64,000 nt of DNA, taken from the NCBI RefSeq assembly GCF_037974355.1, contig NZ_CP150235.1, positions 4,898,001 to 4,962,000 of the forward strand. Direction: 5' to 3'. The DNA comes from Paenibacillus sp. FSL R5-0517 (GTDB lineage Bacteria > Bacillota > Bacilli > Paenibacillales > Paenibacillaceae). The position numbers and the translations under genes were made by a program. Each line of letters begins with the position of its first letter. Position 1 is the first letter of the stretch. Below, piece by piece: positions 43,192-51,659 of this stretch. The notes below the pieces were generated by a model, which worked only from the letters and a program-made list of their open reading frames with translations, did not search any database and was not told where the DNA came from.

Positions 43192-43691
43192 AGGTGTCCA
43201 CCTCCAAATCCCAAAAAGGCGTACACGATGCCTACAACAAATGCTGCCACGACACCAAACACAATAACGGAACCAGCAAGTTTGAACATGTTGGCCCCAA
43301 CCCCAAGTACCAACCCTTCAGCACGATGTTCAAGTGCAGCAGAGCACATGGAATTGGCAAATCCGGTTACCGGCACAGCCGTTCCTGCTCCTGCCCATTG
43401 AGCCATTTTATCGTATACCCCAAGACAAGTCAGAATAACGGATATGAGAATCATGACCGCCACCGTAGGATTGGAAGCTTCCTTCGATGTCATGTCGAAA
43501 CCGGCCATGAAAGCCTCTTGAATGGCCTGTCCTATCAAGCAGACGGTACCTCCAACCAGAAATGCCTTGAGGCAGTTCTTCAGGATTGGACGAGGCGGTT
43601 CATGTTTTTTCGCAACTTTTTTGTACTCCTTTTCATCCATGGACAGGGACGACGTTTTTTTTTCGCTTCCAGATGCAGATTGAGCTGGCAA
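43188..43691 (-). CDS. spoVAC: Stage V sporulation protein AC
   Basis: Membrane protein, 167 residues, probably the mechanosensitive channel component for dipicolinic acid. The charged N-terminus (about 45 residues, rich in Lys and Glu) precedes helices ILKNCLKAFLVGGTVCLIGQAIQEAF, VAVMILISVILTCLGVYDKMAQW and VIVFGVVAAFVVGIVYAFLGFG. A TTG at 43691 is used as start because GAGGAGGT lies eight bases upstream. First gene of the operon. Expression in the forespore under sigma-G is expected from the family; no clean promoter was found. Confidence 0.92.
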   Translation of the reverse strand: MPAQSASGSEKKTSSLSMDEKEYKKVAKKHEPPRPILKNCLKAFLVGGTVCLIGQAIQEAFMAGFDMTSKEASNPTVAVMILISVILTCLGVYDKMAQWAGAGTAVPVTGFANSMCSAALEHRAEGLVLGVGANMFKLAGSVIVFGVVAAFVVGIVYAFLGFGGGHL

Positions 43692-43882
43692 GATGCAAGA
43701 CCTCCTCTATGTCAAAATGGTTCAAAGCTACGGCTGAATGCCAATGTGTATAATCTTATATTCAGTGTTTGTTAATCATCGGAAGGTTATGTATCCGGCG
43801 ACAGACAGCATATGTTTCCAACAAGATCATACGGTGGAAACAGGTTGGAGATCCGCCGGATTTGAAGGCTCATAGATACGTT

Positions 43883-43966
43883 CTATAAATAAAGAAGAAC
43901 AATCACGAGCAAGATAAAAAGAACGATGAACAGTACTTTTTCCGTGCCCTCTTCCGGAGGCTTCAT
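43883..43966 (-). CDS. 27-residue predicted membrane peptide
   Basis: MKPPEEGTEKVLFIVLFILLVIVLLYL: a charged head and a single hydrophobic helix. AAGGAG lies eleven bases before the ATG. It resembles the small hydrophobic sporulation/spore-coat peptides of the YjcZ/YrzI type in size and helix composition only. It is too short to judge by coding statistics. It lies in the gap between spoVAC and the M42 peptidase, on the spoVA strand. Confidence 0.45.
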   Translation of the reverse strand: MKPPEEGTEKVLFIVLFILLVIVLLYL

Positions 43967-44334
43967 TGGATAGTTAGCTCCTTCCTGTATGAGACAAGGA
44001 AATATTGAGTATATAAACTTCACAAAATGATGACATCCCCTCTGTATATTCATATTCATTGAAGTAGCTCCAGGTCTGCGGCTACCGCGGATAAAATCAT
44101 GAAACATGCGTAAGACAAGCGCCCATAACATGCCTTAAATACGTGACATAAACATGGACAATCACTTGCGCAAGGTTCATACTGTAATGTGACCAGTGGT
44201 TAAATAACAAGTCCTCCGCATAATCAGATGCGTGTTCAAAAAAGTCTGATTTTGAACTACATCTAAAAGGACAACAGGCGGGTAGCCGTTCTACTGTGAC
44301 CTGAAATACATACCAACAGAGGAGTTGTTGACAC
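43967..44334. other. Intergenic region before the M42 peptidase
   Basis: 368 bp without convincing genes. It contains the small palindrome GTTCAAA...TTTGAAC at 44234-44257, related to the rsfS leader hairpin. No clear sigma-A promoter for the downstream gene was found. Confidence 0.35.
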
Positions 44335-45408
44335 ATGAATGAAAAAACGATGGATATGTTTCGCACGTTGACGGAGTTTCCCTCCGCATCCGGTTTTGAA
44401 CGTGAGCTTCGCGGCTGGATGAAAGAGCAGCTTTCCGCTTATACGGATGAGTTCGTCCAGGATCGCCTAGGGAGTCTATTTGGTGTTTTACGGGGAGAGG
44501 AATCCGGTCCTAAAGTTATGGTTGCCGGACACTTTGACGAAGTTGGTTTCATGACTACGGGCATTACCGAAACAGGTATGATCAAATTCCGTCCACTGGG
44601 TGGATGGTGGAGTCAGGCTGTACTTTCTCAACGATTGGAAATCATTACACCTGACCGTCGGATTACCGGAGTTGTTGGTTCCACACCTACACACTTGCTG
44701 GACGAGTCCCAGCGGAACAAACCTGTTGATTTGAATTCCATGTATCTCGATATTGGAGCAGACAACCGTGCCGAAGCAGAATCCTGGGGCATTCATCCAG
44801 GGATGCAGATTGTGCCAATCTGTGAATTCACGCCGATGGCAAACCCGAAAAAAATCATGGCCAAAGCGTGGGATAATCGTTACGGCGTAGGTCTTGCACT
44901 TGAACTGGTTGAAGCGTTACACAAGGAAAAACTGCCAAACACACTTTATGCTGGTGCAACGGTTCAGGAAGAACTGGGGCTTCGTGGTGCACGTACGGCG
45001 GCCAATCTGATTCAGCCTGATATCTTCTTCGCGCTTGACTGTAGCGCGGCGAATGATATGACAGGTGACAAACAGTCATTTGGACATATCGGAGAAGGAG
45101 CATTACTTCGTATTTTTGACCCGGGTATGTTCACTCATCGCGGAATGGTGGAATATGTTCAAGATACGGCTTCATCGAATCAGATCAAAATGCAGTATTT
45201 CATCTCACCAGGCGGTACTGATGCAGGCCAAGTTCACCTGAGCGGCATTGGTGTGCCCTCAACAGTGATTGGGATCTGTGCACGTTATATCCATACCTCT
45301 TCTTCCATCATTCATACGGATGACTACGATGCGGCCAAAGAATTGATTGTAAAACTCGTTAAAGGTCTTGATCGGACAACGATGAATACCATTATTGATA
45401 ACGCGTAG
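44335..45408 (+). CDS. M42 family metallopeptidase (glutamyl aminopeptidase/endoglucanase-like)
   Basis: Dinuclear-metal aminopeptidase, cytoplasmic, 357 residues. The metal and catalytic residues are seen in VAGHFDEVGFMTTGI (His-x-Asp), WDNRYGVGLALELVEAL (bridging Asp), TVQEELGLRGARTAANLI (catalytic Glu and ligand), FALDCSAAND and the final RYIHTSSSIIHTDDYDAAKELI (His). GAGGAG precedes the ATG. These proteins degrade peptides and are sometimes misannotated as cellulases. It is single, with a terminator downstream. Confidence 0.92.
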   Translation: MNEKTMDMFRTLTEFPSASGFERELRGWMKEQLSAYTDEFVQDRLGSLFGVLRGEESGPKVMVAGHFDEVGFMTTGITETGMIKFRPLGGWWSQAVLSQRLEIITPDRRITGVVGSTPTHLLDESQRNKPVDLNSMYLDIGADNRAEAESWGIHPGMQIVPICEFTPMANPKKIMAKAWDNRYGVGLALELVEALHKEKLPNTLYAGATVQEELGLRGARTAANLIQPDIFFALDCSAANDMTGDKQSFGHIGEGALLRIFDPGMFTHRGMVEYVQDTASSNQIKMQYFISPGGTDAGQVHLSGIGVPSTVIGICARYIHTSSSIIHTDDYDAAKELIVKLVKGLDRTTMNTIIDNA

Positions 45409-45447
45409 TTCAGTTACATGGAAAACACTTAAATAATTATGCCTGAA

Positions 45448-45486
45448 AGAGATGTCCCGTCAGACCGGGATGTCTCTTTTTTTGGT
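45448..45486 (+). terminator. Terminator after the M42 peptidase
   Basis: AAAGAGATGTCCCG...CGGGATGTCTCTTTTTTT, an outer AGAGA/TCTCT and inner TCCCG/CGGGA stem with a symmetric bulge, then seven T. Confidence 0.82.
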
Positions 45487-45588
45487 TTAATCAACTAGAT
45501 TAATAGGTCGAACATTATGGAGAATGCCACATAAGATATACGATAATGGAAGATCAATAACCAAACACCAACCAGTGGGGGACCTGTT

Positions 45589-45912
45589 ATGGCAGTGGGA
45601 AGAAACGGAAAATCGAATAAAGGTTCTAACAAAAAACCAAACGCTGCTAATACCCTCCTTAATGGAAACCTCAAGGGAAAAAATCTCGAATTGATTGTAG
45701 CAGCGCTATTGGTGAGCGGAAAGTTGAGAGTGGATGCTGTCACGTTGTTTCGTGAGGCTACATTGGTTGTGGAATTGGTTGGTCAATATAAAACACTTCA
45801 AAAGGTCACACCCTCCAATTCAGACAAACTGGTACAATTCCTGGATGAAACCGGCGGCGATATGACGCTGAATGATGTTATACAGGCATTTCAACAGAGA
45901 ATCAATTCCTAA
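45589..45912 (+). CDS. Hypothetical protein, 107 residues
   Basis: Basic N-terminal tail (MAVGRNGKSNKGSNKKPNAANTLLNGNLKGKNLE) followed by an alpha/beta or helical domain (LIVAALLVSGKLRVDAVTLFREATLVVELVGQYKTL and LVQFLDETGGDMTLNDVIQAFQQRINS). GGGGGA lies six bases before the ATG. No known motif is recognised. The basic tail could bind DNA or be surface-exposed. It is followed 24 bases later by a small membrane peptide, so the two may form a transcription unit. Its neighbourhood, between sporulation-type genes, gives only a weak hint. Confidence 0.6.
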   Translation: MAVGRNGKSNKGSNKKPNAANTLLNGNLKGKNLELIVAALLVSGKLRVDAVTLFREATLVVELVGQYKTLQKVTPSNSDKLVQFLDETGGDMTLNDVIQAFQQRINS

Positions 45913-45936
45913 TCGCCAAGAAATGAGGTGGACATC

Positions 45937-46056
45937 ATGTCCGAGTTTGACGGAACCGGGTTTGCCGAACTGTTAATTGTGCTTATTCTTGTTGTTTTAT
46001 TTGTTTATGGCTCTACTGACATCGGAACACTCACTGGCTCACCTACTTCAACCTGA
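45937..46056 (+). CDS. 39-residue predicted membrane peptide, YjcZ-like
   Basis: MSEFDGTGFAELLIVLILVV... with a hydrophobic helix (AELLIVLILVVLFVYG) and a polar Thr/Ser-rich tail. It resembles the short YjcZ-type sporulation peptides (small polar start, one membrane helix) but similarity is weak. GAGGTG lies six bases before the ATG, which makes it likely to be translated. It follows the 107-residue gene closely and is followed by a terminator. Confidence 0.6.
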   Translation: MSEFDGTGFAELLIVLILVVLFVYGSTDIGTLTGSPTST

Positions 46057-46112
46057 TCTTATTGTAAGTCCTAACAGTAAAAATCGCAGCATCTGGAGAA
46101 AATGAACACATC

Positions 46113-46148
46113 AAAATGCCAATCCGATTCACCGGACTGGCATTTTAT
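46113..46148. terminator. Bidirectional terminator
   Basis: AAAATGCCAATCCG...CGGACTGGCATTTTAT, between the convergent small peptide gene and the YdjM-like gene, with A/T runs on both sides. Confidence 0.8.
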
Positions 46149-46154
46149 GTATCA

Positions 46155-46862
46155 TTACAGAAATAATGGCGAGAACGCAAACCACGCCAAAATAAGGGTA
46201 AGCACAATGCAGACATTCTCTACAACGGCTCCATGTTTGGTTCCTGTGCTCATCAGATTGGCTCGTATGCGCCACTTGAGCGGTGGTAACGGACGAATGC
46301 CACGATTGGTTAATGAATCGGCCAACAGGTGCATGGCATACGCCGTACCTCCTGCTACCCAGATTTCCGGCCCCTGCTGTTGCGAGGTGCTGTAAAGTAA
46401 ACCAGCCCAGACCGCAGTTCCATACAAGGTATGCGTCAACCCCCTATGCGTTAGTGTGGTGCACAGCATAAGCAGGCTGCCTGCAATCAGATTCCACGGA
46501 GCAAATGCGTGGCCGTAGAACACCAGGCCGAGTCCAATGGTGAACATCAACACTTTGCGAAGAGAACGCGAAGGCAGGAATGACACGAGTGCAATGAGAA
46601 TTGCAAGCAGCAGGTTCCATGGTTTGGCATGAACATAGAAGTACACAAACACAGCTGTCGGCAAAAGAACGGTCTGTAACAGCCTGATGAGACTGTTAGG
46701 CAAGGCTCTCGATACCAGCAGCGAATTCGGCTCATCGATGTCAGGCAATAACGAACCAATCAGAGCAACCGTAACTGCGGGTGCAGTCACCGGCATACCA
46801 GCCAATTGAAGTACAGATAGCGAAACGCCTGTCCCGATAATCAGGTGGGATCTTCCCATCAT
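46155..46862 (-). CDS. Membrane metal-dependent hydrolase, YdjM/DUF457 family
   Basis: 235-residue multi-helix membrane protein of the YdjM-type family. The N-terminal MMGRSHLIIGTGVSLSV includes the conserved His; LIGSLLPDIDEPNSLLVSRALP (Asp/Glu metal site) and LTHRGLTHTLYGTAVW (His pair) follow; VAGGTAYAMHLLADSLTNRGIRPLPP carries His and Asp. This is the standard signature of the family. The ATG at 46862 is chosen because the rest of the upstream frame is non-conserved; the ribosome-binding site is weak. It is divergent from nirB, and the distal FNR-type site at 46986 lies in its upstream region. Confidence 0.8.
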   Translation of the reverse strand: MMGRSHLIIGTGVSLSVLQLAGMPVTAPAVTVALIGSLLPDIDEPNSLLVSRALPNSLIRLLQTVLLPTAVFVYFYVHAKPWNLLLAILIALVSFLPSRSLRKVLMFTIGLGLVFYGHAFAPWNLIAGSLLMLCTTLTHRGLTHTLYGTAVWAGLLYSTSQQQGPEIWVAGGTAYAMHLLADSLTNRGIRPLPPLKWRIRANLMSTGTKHGAVVENVCIVLTLILAWFAFSPLFL

Positions 46863-46985
46863 GATGCAAAAACGTCCTTTCGAAGAAATAGGGAACATAC
46901 ATAGCCCACTTTTGATAGTACAACGAAACCAAAACAAGAACAATAGTTCGTATTTCTTATTTATATAAAAATAAATATCACTTTC

Positions 46986-47001
46986 TGTGATGGGGCTCAC
47001 A
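46986..47001. promoter_or_regulatory. Perfect FNR/CRP-family palindrome, distal to nirB
   Basis: TGTGA-TGGGGC-TCACA, an exact match to the TGTGA-N6-TCACA motif used by Bacillus FNR and CRP. It is centred about 88 bases before the predicted nirB start and lies 124 bases upstream of the divergent YdjM-like gene. Confidence 0.7.
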
Positions 47002-47032
47002 CTATTAAATTTATGACTCTTCTATCTTTATT

Positions 47033-47048
47033 AGTGAATTAAATCACA
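47033..47048. promoter_or_regulatory. FNR/CRP-family site at -41.5 of the nirB promoter
   Basis: AGTGA-ATTAAA-TCACA, one base off consensus, centred 41.5 bases upstream of a start expected seven bases after TATAAT (47070-47075). That is exact class II activator geometry; no -35 element is needed. Confidence 0.75.
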
Positions 47049-47069
47049 TAAATTATCGTCAACACCTTG

Positions 47070-47075
47070 TATAAT
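47070..47075 (+). promoter_or_regulatory. nirB -10 box
   Basis: TATAAT at 47070-47075 with no recognisable -35. It is expected to work with the activator site at 47033-47048. Confidence 0.65.
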
Positions 47076-47138
47076 TTCAAATATAAACCACTAAAATTGC
47101 AGGTAATGTACAGCGTCTATTCAAGGAGGCATACACAC

Positions 47139-49568
47139 ATGAACGGAAAAAAAGAGAAACTCGTTATCATTGGTAACGGTATGGCAGGAATCAGTACCGT
47201 CGAACAAATTTTGAAATTAACTACGCGATTTGATATTACCGTTTTTGGCACAGAGCCCTATCCTAACTACAACCGCATTATGTTGTCATATGTACTGGAA
47301 GGCAGTAAAACACTGGATGACATCGTGCTGAATGATCTCCACTGGTATGAAGATTATGGTATTACACTCCATACTGGAACAACTGTAGCCCGAATTGATT
47401 CGGATACACTTGAGGTCATTACGGAGGATGGAACTCGCTTTCCTTATGACAAAATTATCATTGCAACAGGCTCCAACTCCTTCATTCTCCCCGTACCGGG
47501 GCATGACAAAGAAGGTGTCGTTGGTTTCCGTGATATCGCCGATTGTAACGTCATGCTCGACGCTGCTAAACAGTACAAACGAGCGGCCGTGATCGGGGGC
47601 GGACTGCTGGGTCTTGAAGCGGCCAAAGGTCTGGTACAACTTGGCATGGAGGTTACCGTAGTACATCTGATGGAAGATCTGATGGAGCGTCAGCTTGATC
47701 CGCAAGCTTCAGCCATGTTAAAGGCAGAATTGGAGCGTCAGGGTATCCGGTTCAAAATGGGCGCACAGACTTCCGAACTGCTTGGCGGTGAACGGGTTGA
47801 AGGCATTCGTTTTGCCGATGATTCCGTACTGAATGTTGACTTCGTGGTCATGGCTGTAGGGATCAAACCGAATACAGCTGTAGCCCGTGAAAGCGGTATG
47901 GAAGTGAACCGGGGTATTGTTGTGAATGACTACATGCAGACTTCCCTTGAGAATGTCTATTCGGTTGGGGAATGTACAGAGCACCGAGGGGTATGCTACG
48001 GCCTCGTTGCCCCATTGTTCGAGCAAGGCATGATTCTCGCGAAACATATCTGCGGTGTGGAGACCGCTCCGTATGAAGGCTCTGTAGTATCAACGAAATT
48101 GAAAATTTCGGGTGTGGACGTCTTTTCAACTGGTGAATTCATCGACAGTCCGGAGCACACCGTCATTTCGCATAAAGACGACTGGAAACGGACCTACAAA
48201 AAAATTCTGCTCCGCGATAATAAAATGGTTGGTGCTGTTCTATTCGGTGACATTACGGATTCTGCCGAATTGCAGAAGTTAATCAAACATCAGACTGAAA
48301 TGACTGAAGAACTGTATAGCTCACTCATGGGTACAGGTTGCGGCGGTCATAAGAAAACAACCTCTGTTGAAACGATGCCCGAAGACGAAATCGTCTGTGG
48401 ATGTAACGGGGTCACTAAAGGAACGATTGTTGATGTCATTACCAACCAGGGCCTCACTACTGTAGATGAAATCAAAGCCTGTACGGGTGCAACACGCTCT
48501 TGCGGTGGATGTAAGCCGGTTGTGGAACAGATTCTGCAATATGTGCTTGGAGACAGCTTCAGCAGTGGAGCCAAACAGGGCATATGCGGATGTACTTCCA
48601 TGGGACGGGATGAGATTGTAGCCGAGATTCGTGCAAAAGGATTACAAACGACCAAAGAAGTCATGAATGTACTCGGATGGAGTCAGCCTGAAGGTTGTTC
48701 CAAATGTCGCCCGGCAATCAACTATTATCTTGGCATGATTGCACCGGACACGCATGAAGACGAGAAGGAATCACGCTTTGTTAACGAACGCATGAACGCC
48801 AATATTCAAAAGGATGGAACGTATACGGTCGTACCGCGGATGTATGGCGGGGTGACTACACCAGCGGATCTCAAACGCATTGCTGACGTTTCAGTCAAAT
48901 ATGATGTGAAAGCAGTCAAAGTTACCGGCGGCCAGCGCCTCGACTTGATTGGTGTCAAAAAAGAAGATCTGACCAAAGTTTGGGCTGAACTCGATATGCC
49001 TTCAGGTTATGCATACGCCAAATCGCTGCGCACGGTCAAAACATGTGTCGGCTCCCAATTCTGCCGATTCGGTACACAGGATTCCATGGCGATGGGTGCT
49101 CGCATTGAACGGAAATTCGAACGTCTGGATCTGCCTGCCAAGTTCAAATACGCTGTCAATGGCTGTCCACGGAACTGTGCAGAGGCATGTACCAAAGATA
49201 TCGGTATCGTTGGTAACGACGGCGGCTGGGAAATATTCATCGGCGGTAACGGCGGTATTAAAGCAAGACTTGCTGATTCCCTGTGCAAAGTGAAAACAGA
49301 TGAAGAGTTGATTGAACTGTGCGGAGCTATCATGCAATATTACCGCGAGACAGGTAACTATCTGGAACGGACTTCGGAGTGGGTGGAACGCATGGGTCTG
49401 GAGCATATTCGTTCGGTTGTCGTCGATAATCTCGAAGAACGTAAAGCATTGATGGAGCGGATTGAATTCGCACTTGAACATGTCGAAGAACCTTGGCAAA
49501 AAGCGATTCGCAATGAGGAAGGCCAAAGCAAAATGTTCCACGGCATCGAAGTATCGGCTCGTCCATAA
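47139..49568 (+). CDS. nirB: NAD(P)H nitrite reductase large subunit NirB
   Basis: Reduces nitrite to ammonium in the cytoplasm; 809 residues. An FAD/NAD domain comes first (LVIIGNGMAGISTVEQIL; YDKIIIATGS; AAVIGGGLLGLEAAKGLVQLG), then a BFD-type [2Fe-2S] domain (CGCNGVTKGTI and ATRSCGGCKPVVEQIL) and a second BFD-like unit with GWSQPEGCSKCRPAINYYLG. The siroheme/[4Fe-4S] sulfite/nitrite reductase part follows, with cysteines in TCVGSQFCRFGTQDS and NGCPRNCAEACTKD. The ATG at 47139 has AAGGAGG nine bases before it. Downstream nirD and nirC are in the same direction, so this is nitrite ammonification or assimilation under anaerobic control. Confidence 0.96.
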   Translation: MNGKKEKLVIIGNGMAGISTVEQILKLTTRFDITVFGTEPYPNYNRIMLSYVLEGSKTLDDIVLNDLHWYEDYGITLHTGTTVARIDSDTLEVITEDGTRFPYDKIIIATGSNSFILPVPGHDKEGVVGFRDIADCNVMLDAAKQYKRAAVIGGGLLGLEAAKGLVQLGMEVTVVHLMEDLMERQLDPQASAMLKAELERQGIRFKMGAQTSELLGGERVEGIRFADDSVLNVDFVVMAVGIKPNTAVARESGMEVNRGIVVNDYMQTSLENVYSVGECTEHRGVCYGLVAPLFEQGMILAKHICGVETAPYEGSVVSTKLKISGVDVFSTGEFIDSPEHTVISHKDDWKRTYKKILLRDNKMVGAVLFGDITDSAELQKLIKHQTEMTEELYSSLMGTGCGGHKKTTSVETMPEDEIVCGCNGVTKGTIVDVITNQGLTTVDEIKACTGATRSCGGCKPVVEQILQYVLGDSFSSGAKQGICGCTSMGRDEIVAEIRAKGLQTTKEVMNVLGWSQPEGCSKCRPAINYYLGMIAPDTHEDEKESRFVNERMNANIQKDGTYTVVPRMYGGVTTPADLKRIADVSVKYDVKAVKVTGGQRLDLIGVKKEDLTKVWAELDMPSGYAYAKSLRTVKTCVGSQFCRFGTQDSMAMGARIERKFERLDLPAKFKYAVNGCPRNCAEACTKDIGIVGNDGGWEIFIGGNGGIKARLADSLCKVKTDEELIELCGAIMQYYRETGNYLERTSEWVERMGLEHIRSVVVDNLEERKALMERIEFALEHVEEPWQKAIRNEEGQSKMFHGIEVSARP

Positions 49569-49626
49569 GCAATCCCGCATGATCAACACGATCAGAACGT
49601 TAAATAGATAAAAGGAGTGGTTTAAG

Positions 49627-49953
49627 ATGACGACAAAACAATCAGCCACCTACTTCCCTGCCGGAGTAGTTGAAGAATTCCTGCCGCGAATCGGAAGAGT
49701 CGTTGAGATTCAGAACCGTCAGCTTGCTGTCTTTCGTGCATCGGATGGTACGATCTTCGCTGCGGATAATCACAACCCCCACCCCAAAGGTGGTCCACTG
49801 GCAGAAGGCATCGTGTCAGGACATTATCTGTACGATCCGCTGTATGATTGGAAAATCGACCTCACTACAGGTGTTGTGCAAGCACCGGACAATGGTCAAG
49901 TGCAGATGTATCCGGTGAAGGTAGAGAACGGCCAGGTCTGGATTGAGATATAG
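49627..49953 (+). CDS. nirD: Nitrite reductase small subunit NirD
   Basis: Rieske-like small subunit, 108 residues, partner of NirB. The core reads NRQLAVFRASDGTIFAADNHNPHPKGGPLAEGIVSGHYLYDPLYDWKIDLTTG. The fold is Rieske but the cluster-binding cysteines are replaced, as usual in NirD, so no cluster is expected. AAAAGGAG lies before the ATG, 58 bases after nirB. Confidence 0.94.
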   Translation: MTTKQSATYFPAGVVEEFLPRIGRVVEIQNRQLAVFRASDGTIFAADNHNPHPKGGPLAEGIVSGHYLYDPLYDWKIDLTTGVVQAPDNGQVQMYPVKVENGQVWIEI

Positions 49954-50002
49954 CTCCATTGAAACGTTCATAGATTGATGCAAAATAATGGGGGAAACCG
50001 TG

Positions 50003-50785
50003 ATGTATACACCAAGTGTTGAGGGAATTATTGAAGCTGCAGTTAAAAAAAGGGATCAGATGAACTCCAACCTTTCACGCTACATGGTTGCCGCCTTAAT
50101 GGCGGGTGCCTATGTAGGACTTGGCATCGTGCTGATCTTCAGTATCGGTGCTCCGCTCCTTGCAGCACAGTCACCACTGCAAACCATGTTGATGGGCATG
50201 TCCTTCGGACTCGCGCTCACGCTGGTTATCTTTGCCGGATCGGAACTATTTACAGGCAACAACATGTTTTTCACCATGAGCACACTCGCGGGCCGGACCA
50301 CAGTTAAAGATACACTGAAAAACTGGGGACTCGTCTTCCTCGGCAACTTGTTAGGTGCGATCCTGCTCAGCCTGCTTATTGTAGGTAGCGGCCTGTTCAA
50401 AATGGCTGCACCTGAACATCTGTTATTCGTCGCTTCTGCCAAAAAGATGGCCGCTCCCGTATCGGAGTTGTTCTTCCGCGGCATTCTCTGTAACTGGCTG
50501 GTCTGTCTGGCGATCTGGATGGCTGCTCGCACCAAAGAGGATATCGCCAAAATTGCGCTTATCTGGTGGTGTCTGTACGCCTTTATTGCAAGTGGGTATG
50601 AGCACAGTGTGGCCAATATGACTTTGCTTTCCCTGTCCTGGCTGTTGCCAAACCACCCGGATACCATTACACTGGCAGGCTGGTTCCACAACATGATTCC
50701 GGTAACGCTTGGTAATATCATCGGCGGCGCCCTCTTTGTCGGAATGGCTTACTGGTATACTTCACCGGTACGTAAAAAATCATAA
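50003..50785 (+). CDS. nirC: Formate/nitrite transporter family protein NirC
   Basis: Pentameric membrane channel/transporter of the FNT family, 260 residues with six membrane helices. Typical stretches are YMVAALMAGAYVGLGIVLIFSIG, GMSFGLALTLVIFAGSELFTGNNMFF and FFRGILCNWLVCLAIWMAARTKEDIAKIALIWWCLYAFIASGYEHSVANM, the last with the family SGYEHSVANM motif. It probably imports nitrite for NirBD. The ATG at 50003 has GGGGG eight bases upstream, better than an earlier in-frame start. A terminator follows, so it is the last gene of the nir operon. Confidence 0.93.
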   Translation: MYTPSVEGIIEAAVKKRDQMNSNLSRYMVAALMAGAYVGLGIVLIFSIGAPLLAAQSPLQTMLMGMSFGLALTLVIFAGSELFTGNNMFFTMSTLAGRTTVKDTLKNWGLVFLGNLLGAILLSLLIVGSGLFKMAAPEHLLFVASAKKMAAPVSELFFRGILCNWLVCLAIWMAARTKEDIAKIALIWWCLYAFIASGYEHSVANMTLLSLSWLLPNHPDTITLAGWFHNMIPVTLGNIIGGALFVGMAYWYTSPVRKKS

Positions 50786-50799
50786 TTCTTCATTCAACT

Positions 50800-50844
50800 G
50801 CCACGATGGATGCCGAACTTACGTTCAGTCACATCGTGGCTTTT
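50800..50844 (+). terminator. Terminator of the nirBDC operon
   Basis: GCCACGATG (50800-50808) and CATCGTGGC (50832-50840), followed by TTTT, 15 bases after nirC. Confidence 0.8.
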
Positions 50845-51029
50845 AAGGTATATCGATAAGCTGCGTACTCTCTCGTATAGTTCTCTTTTCATGCTCTCGT
50901 CCTTCTATAAAAAATTAAAACTGCATTTTACCTTCGTCGCTATCCGCTTTAATCCACAGTTGACATAACTGGTGTATAGTCGATGGATACTCACACTTAT
51001 ACTCAATCAAGCAAAGGATGATCGCTTAT

Positions 51030-51659
51030 ATGGGAATCCATACGTACTTCAGGTCTCTGAATGATCTTGAACGTATTATTCGTACACCTGGCAAATTCAA
51101 ATTCGAAGAACACAGCGTCTCCGCTCATTCCTGGAAAGTGGTACAATACGCCAAAACACTTGCAGATATTGAGGAGCAGCATGGCGTCACCGTGGATTGG
51201 AAGAAGTTATACGAAATTACGAGCAGTCATGATTATGGCGAAATCTTCATCGGTGATATCAAAACACCCGTCAAACATTATTCACTGGAGCTGCGTTCGA
51301 TGCTGCAAAAAGTGGAAGAAGGCATGGTTGAACATTTTATTAATGAAAATATTCCTGAAGAGTTCCAGCCTATTTTCCGCAGACAGCTGCGTGAGGGCAA
51401 AGACCAATCGGTCGAAGGACTGATTCTGGAAGTCGCAGACAAGATGGATCAGGTATACGAAGCTTTTGCCGAACTCCAACGTGGAAATACGGAGAAAGAA
51501 TTTATCGTCATGTACCGTTATGCCTTGGTCAAAATCAAAAATATCGACCTCCACTGTGTGCAATATTTCCTGGAACAGATTCTCCCCGACATGATTGAAG
51601 AAGGCATTCGCTCCCCGTTTGATATTCGTAAAATAACCGAAGAAGCTCTGGCTCAGTAA
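51030..51659 (+). CDS. HD-domain 5'-deoxynucleotidase, YfbR-like
   Basis: 209-residue HD-superfamily hydrolase. The pattern EEHSVSAHSWKVVQYAKTLADIEEQ...SSHDYGEIFIGDIKTPVKHY matches the YfbR-type deoxynucleotide monophosphatase, where the first His, the HD pair and the later Asp (EVADKMDQVYEAF) bind metal. AAGGAT lies ten bases before the ATG at 51030; an earlier ATG overlaps that site. The stop codon directly abuts the stop of the response regulator on the other strand, with no gap. Acts on dNMPs by family; specificity is not proven. Confidence 0.82.
   Translation: MGIHTYFRSLNDLERIIRTPGKFKFEEHSVSAHSWKVVQYAKTLADIEEQHGVTVDWKKLYEITSSHDYGEIFIGDIKTPVKHYSLELRSMLQKVEEGMVEHFINENIPEEFQPIFRRQLREGKDQSVEGLILEVADKMDQVYEAFAELQRGNTEKEFIVMYRYALVKIKNIDLHCVQYFLEQILPDMIEEGIRSPFDIRKITEEALAQ

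Noticed and set aside
43692..43882. Sigma-G promoter for spoVAC
   Set aside because: A GAATA-like -35 is present but the -10 is poor (CATTCAG), so the evidence is too weak.
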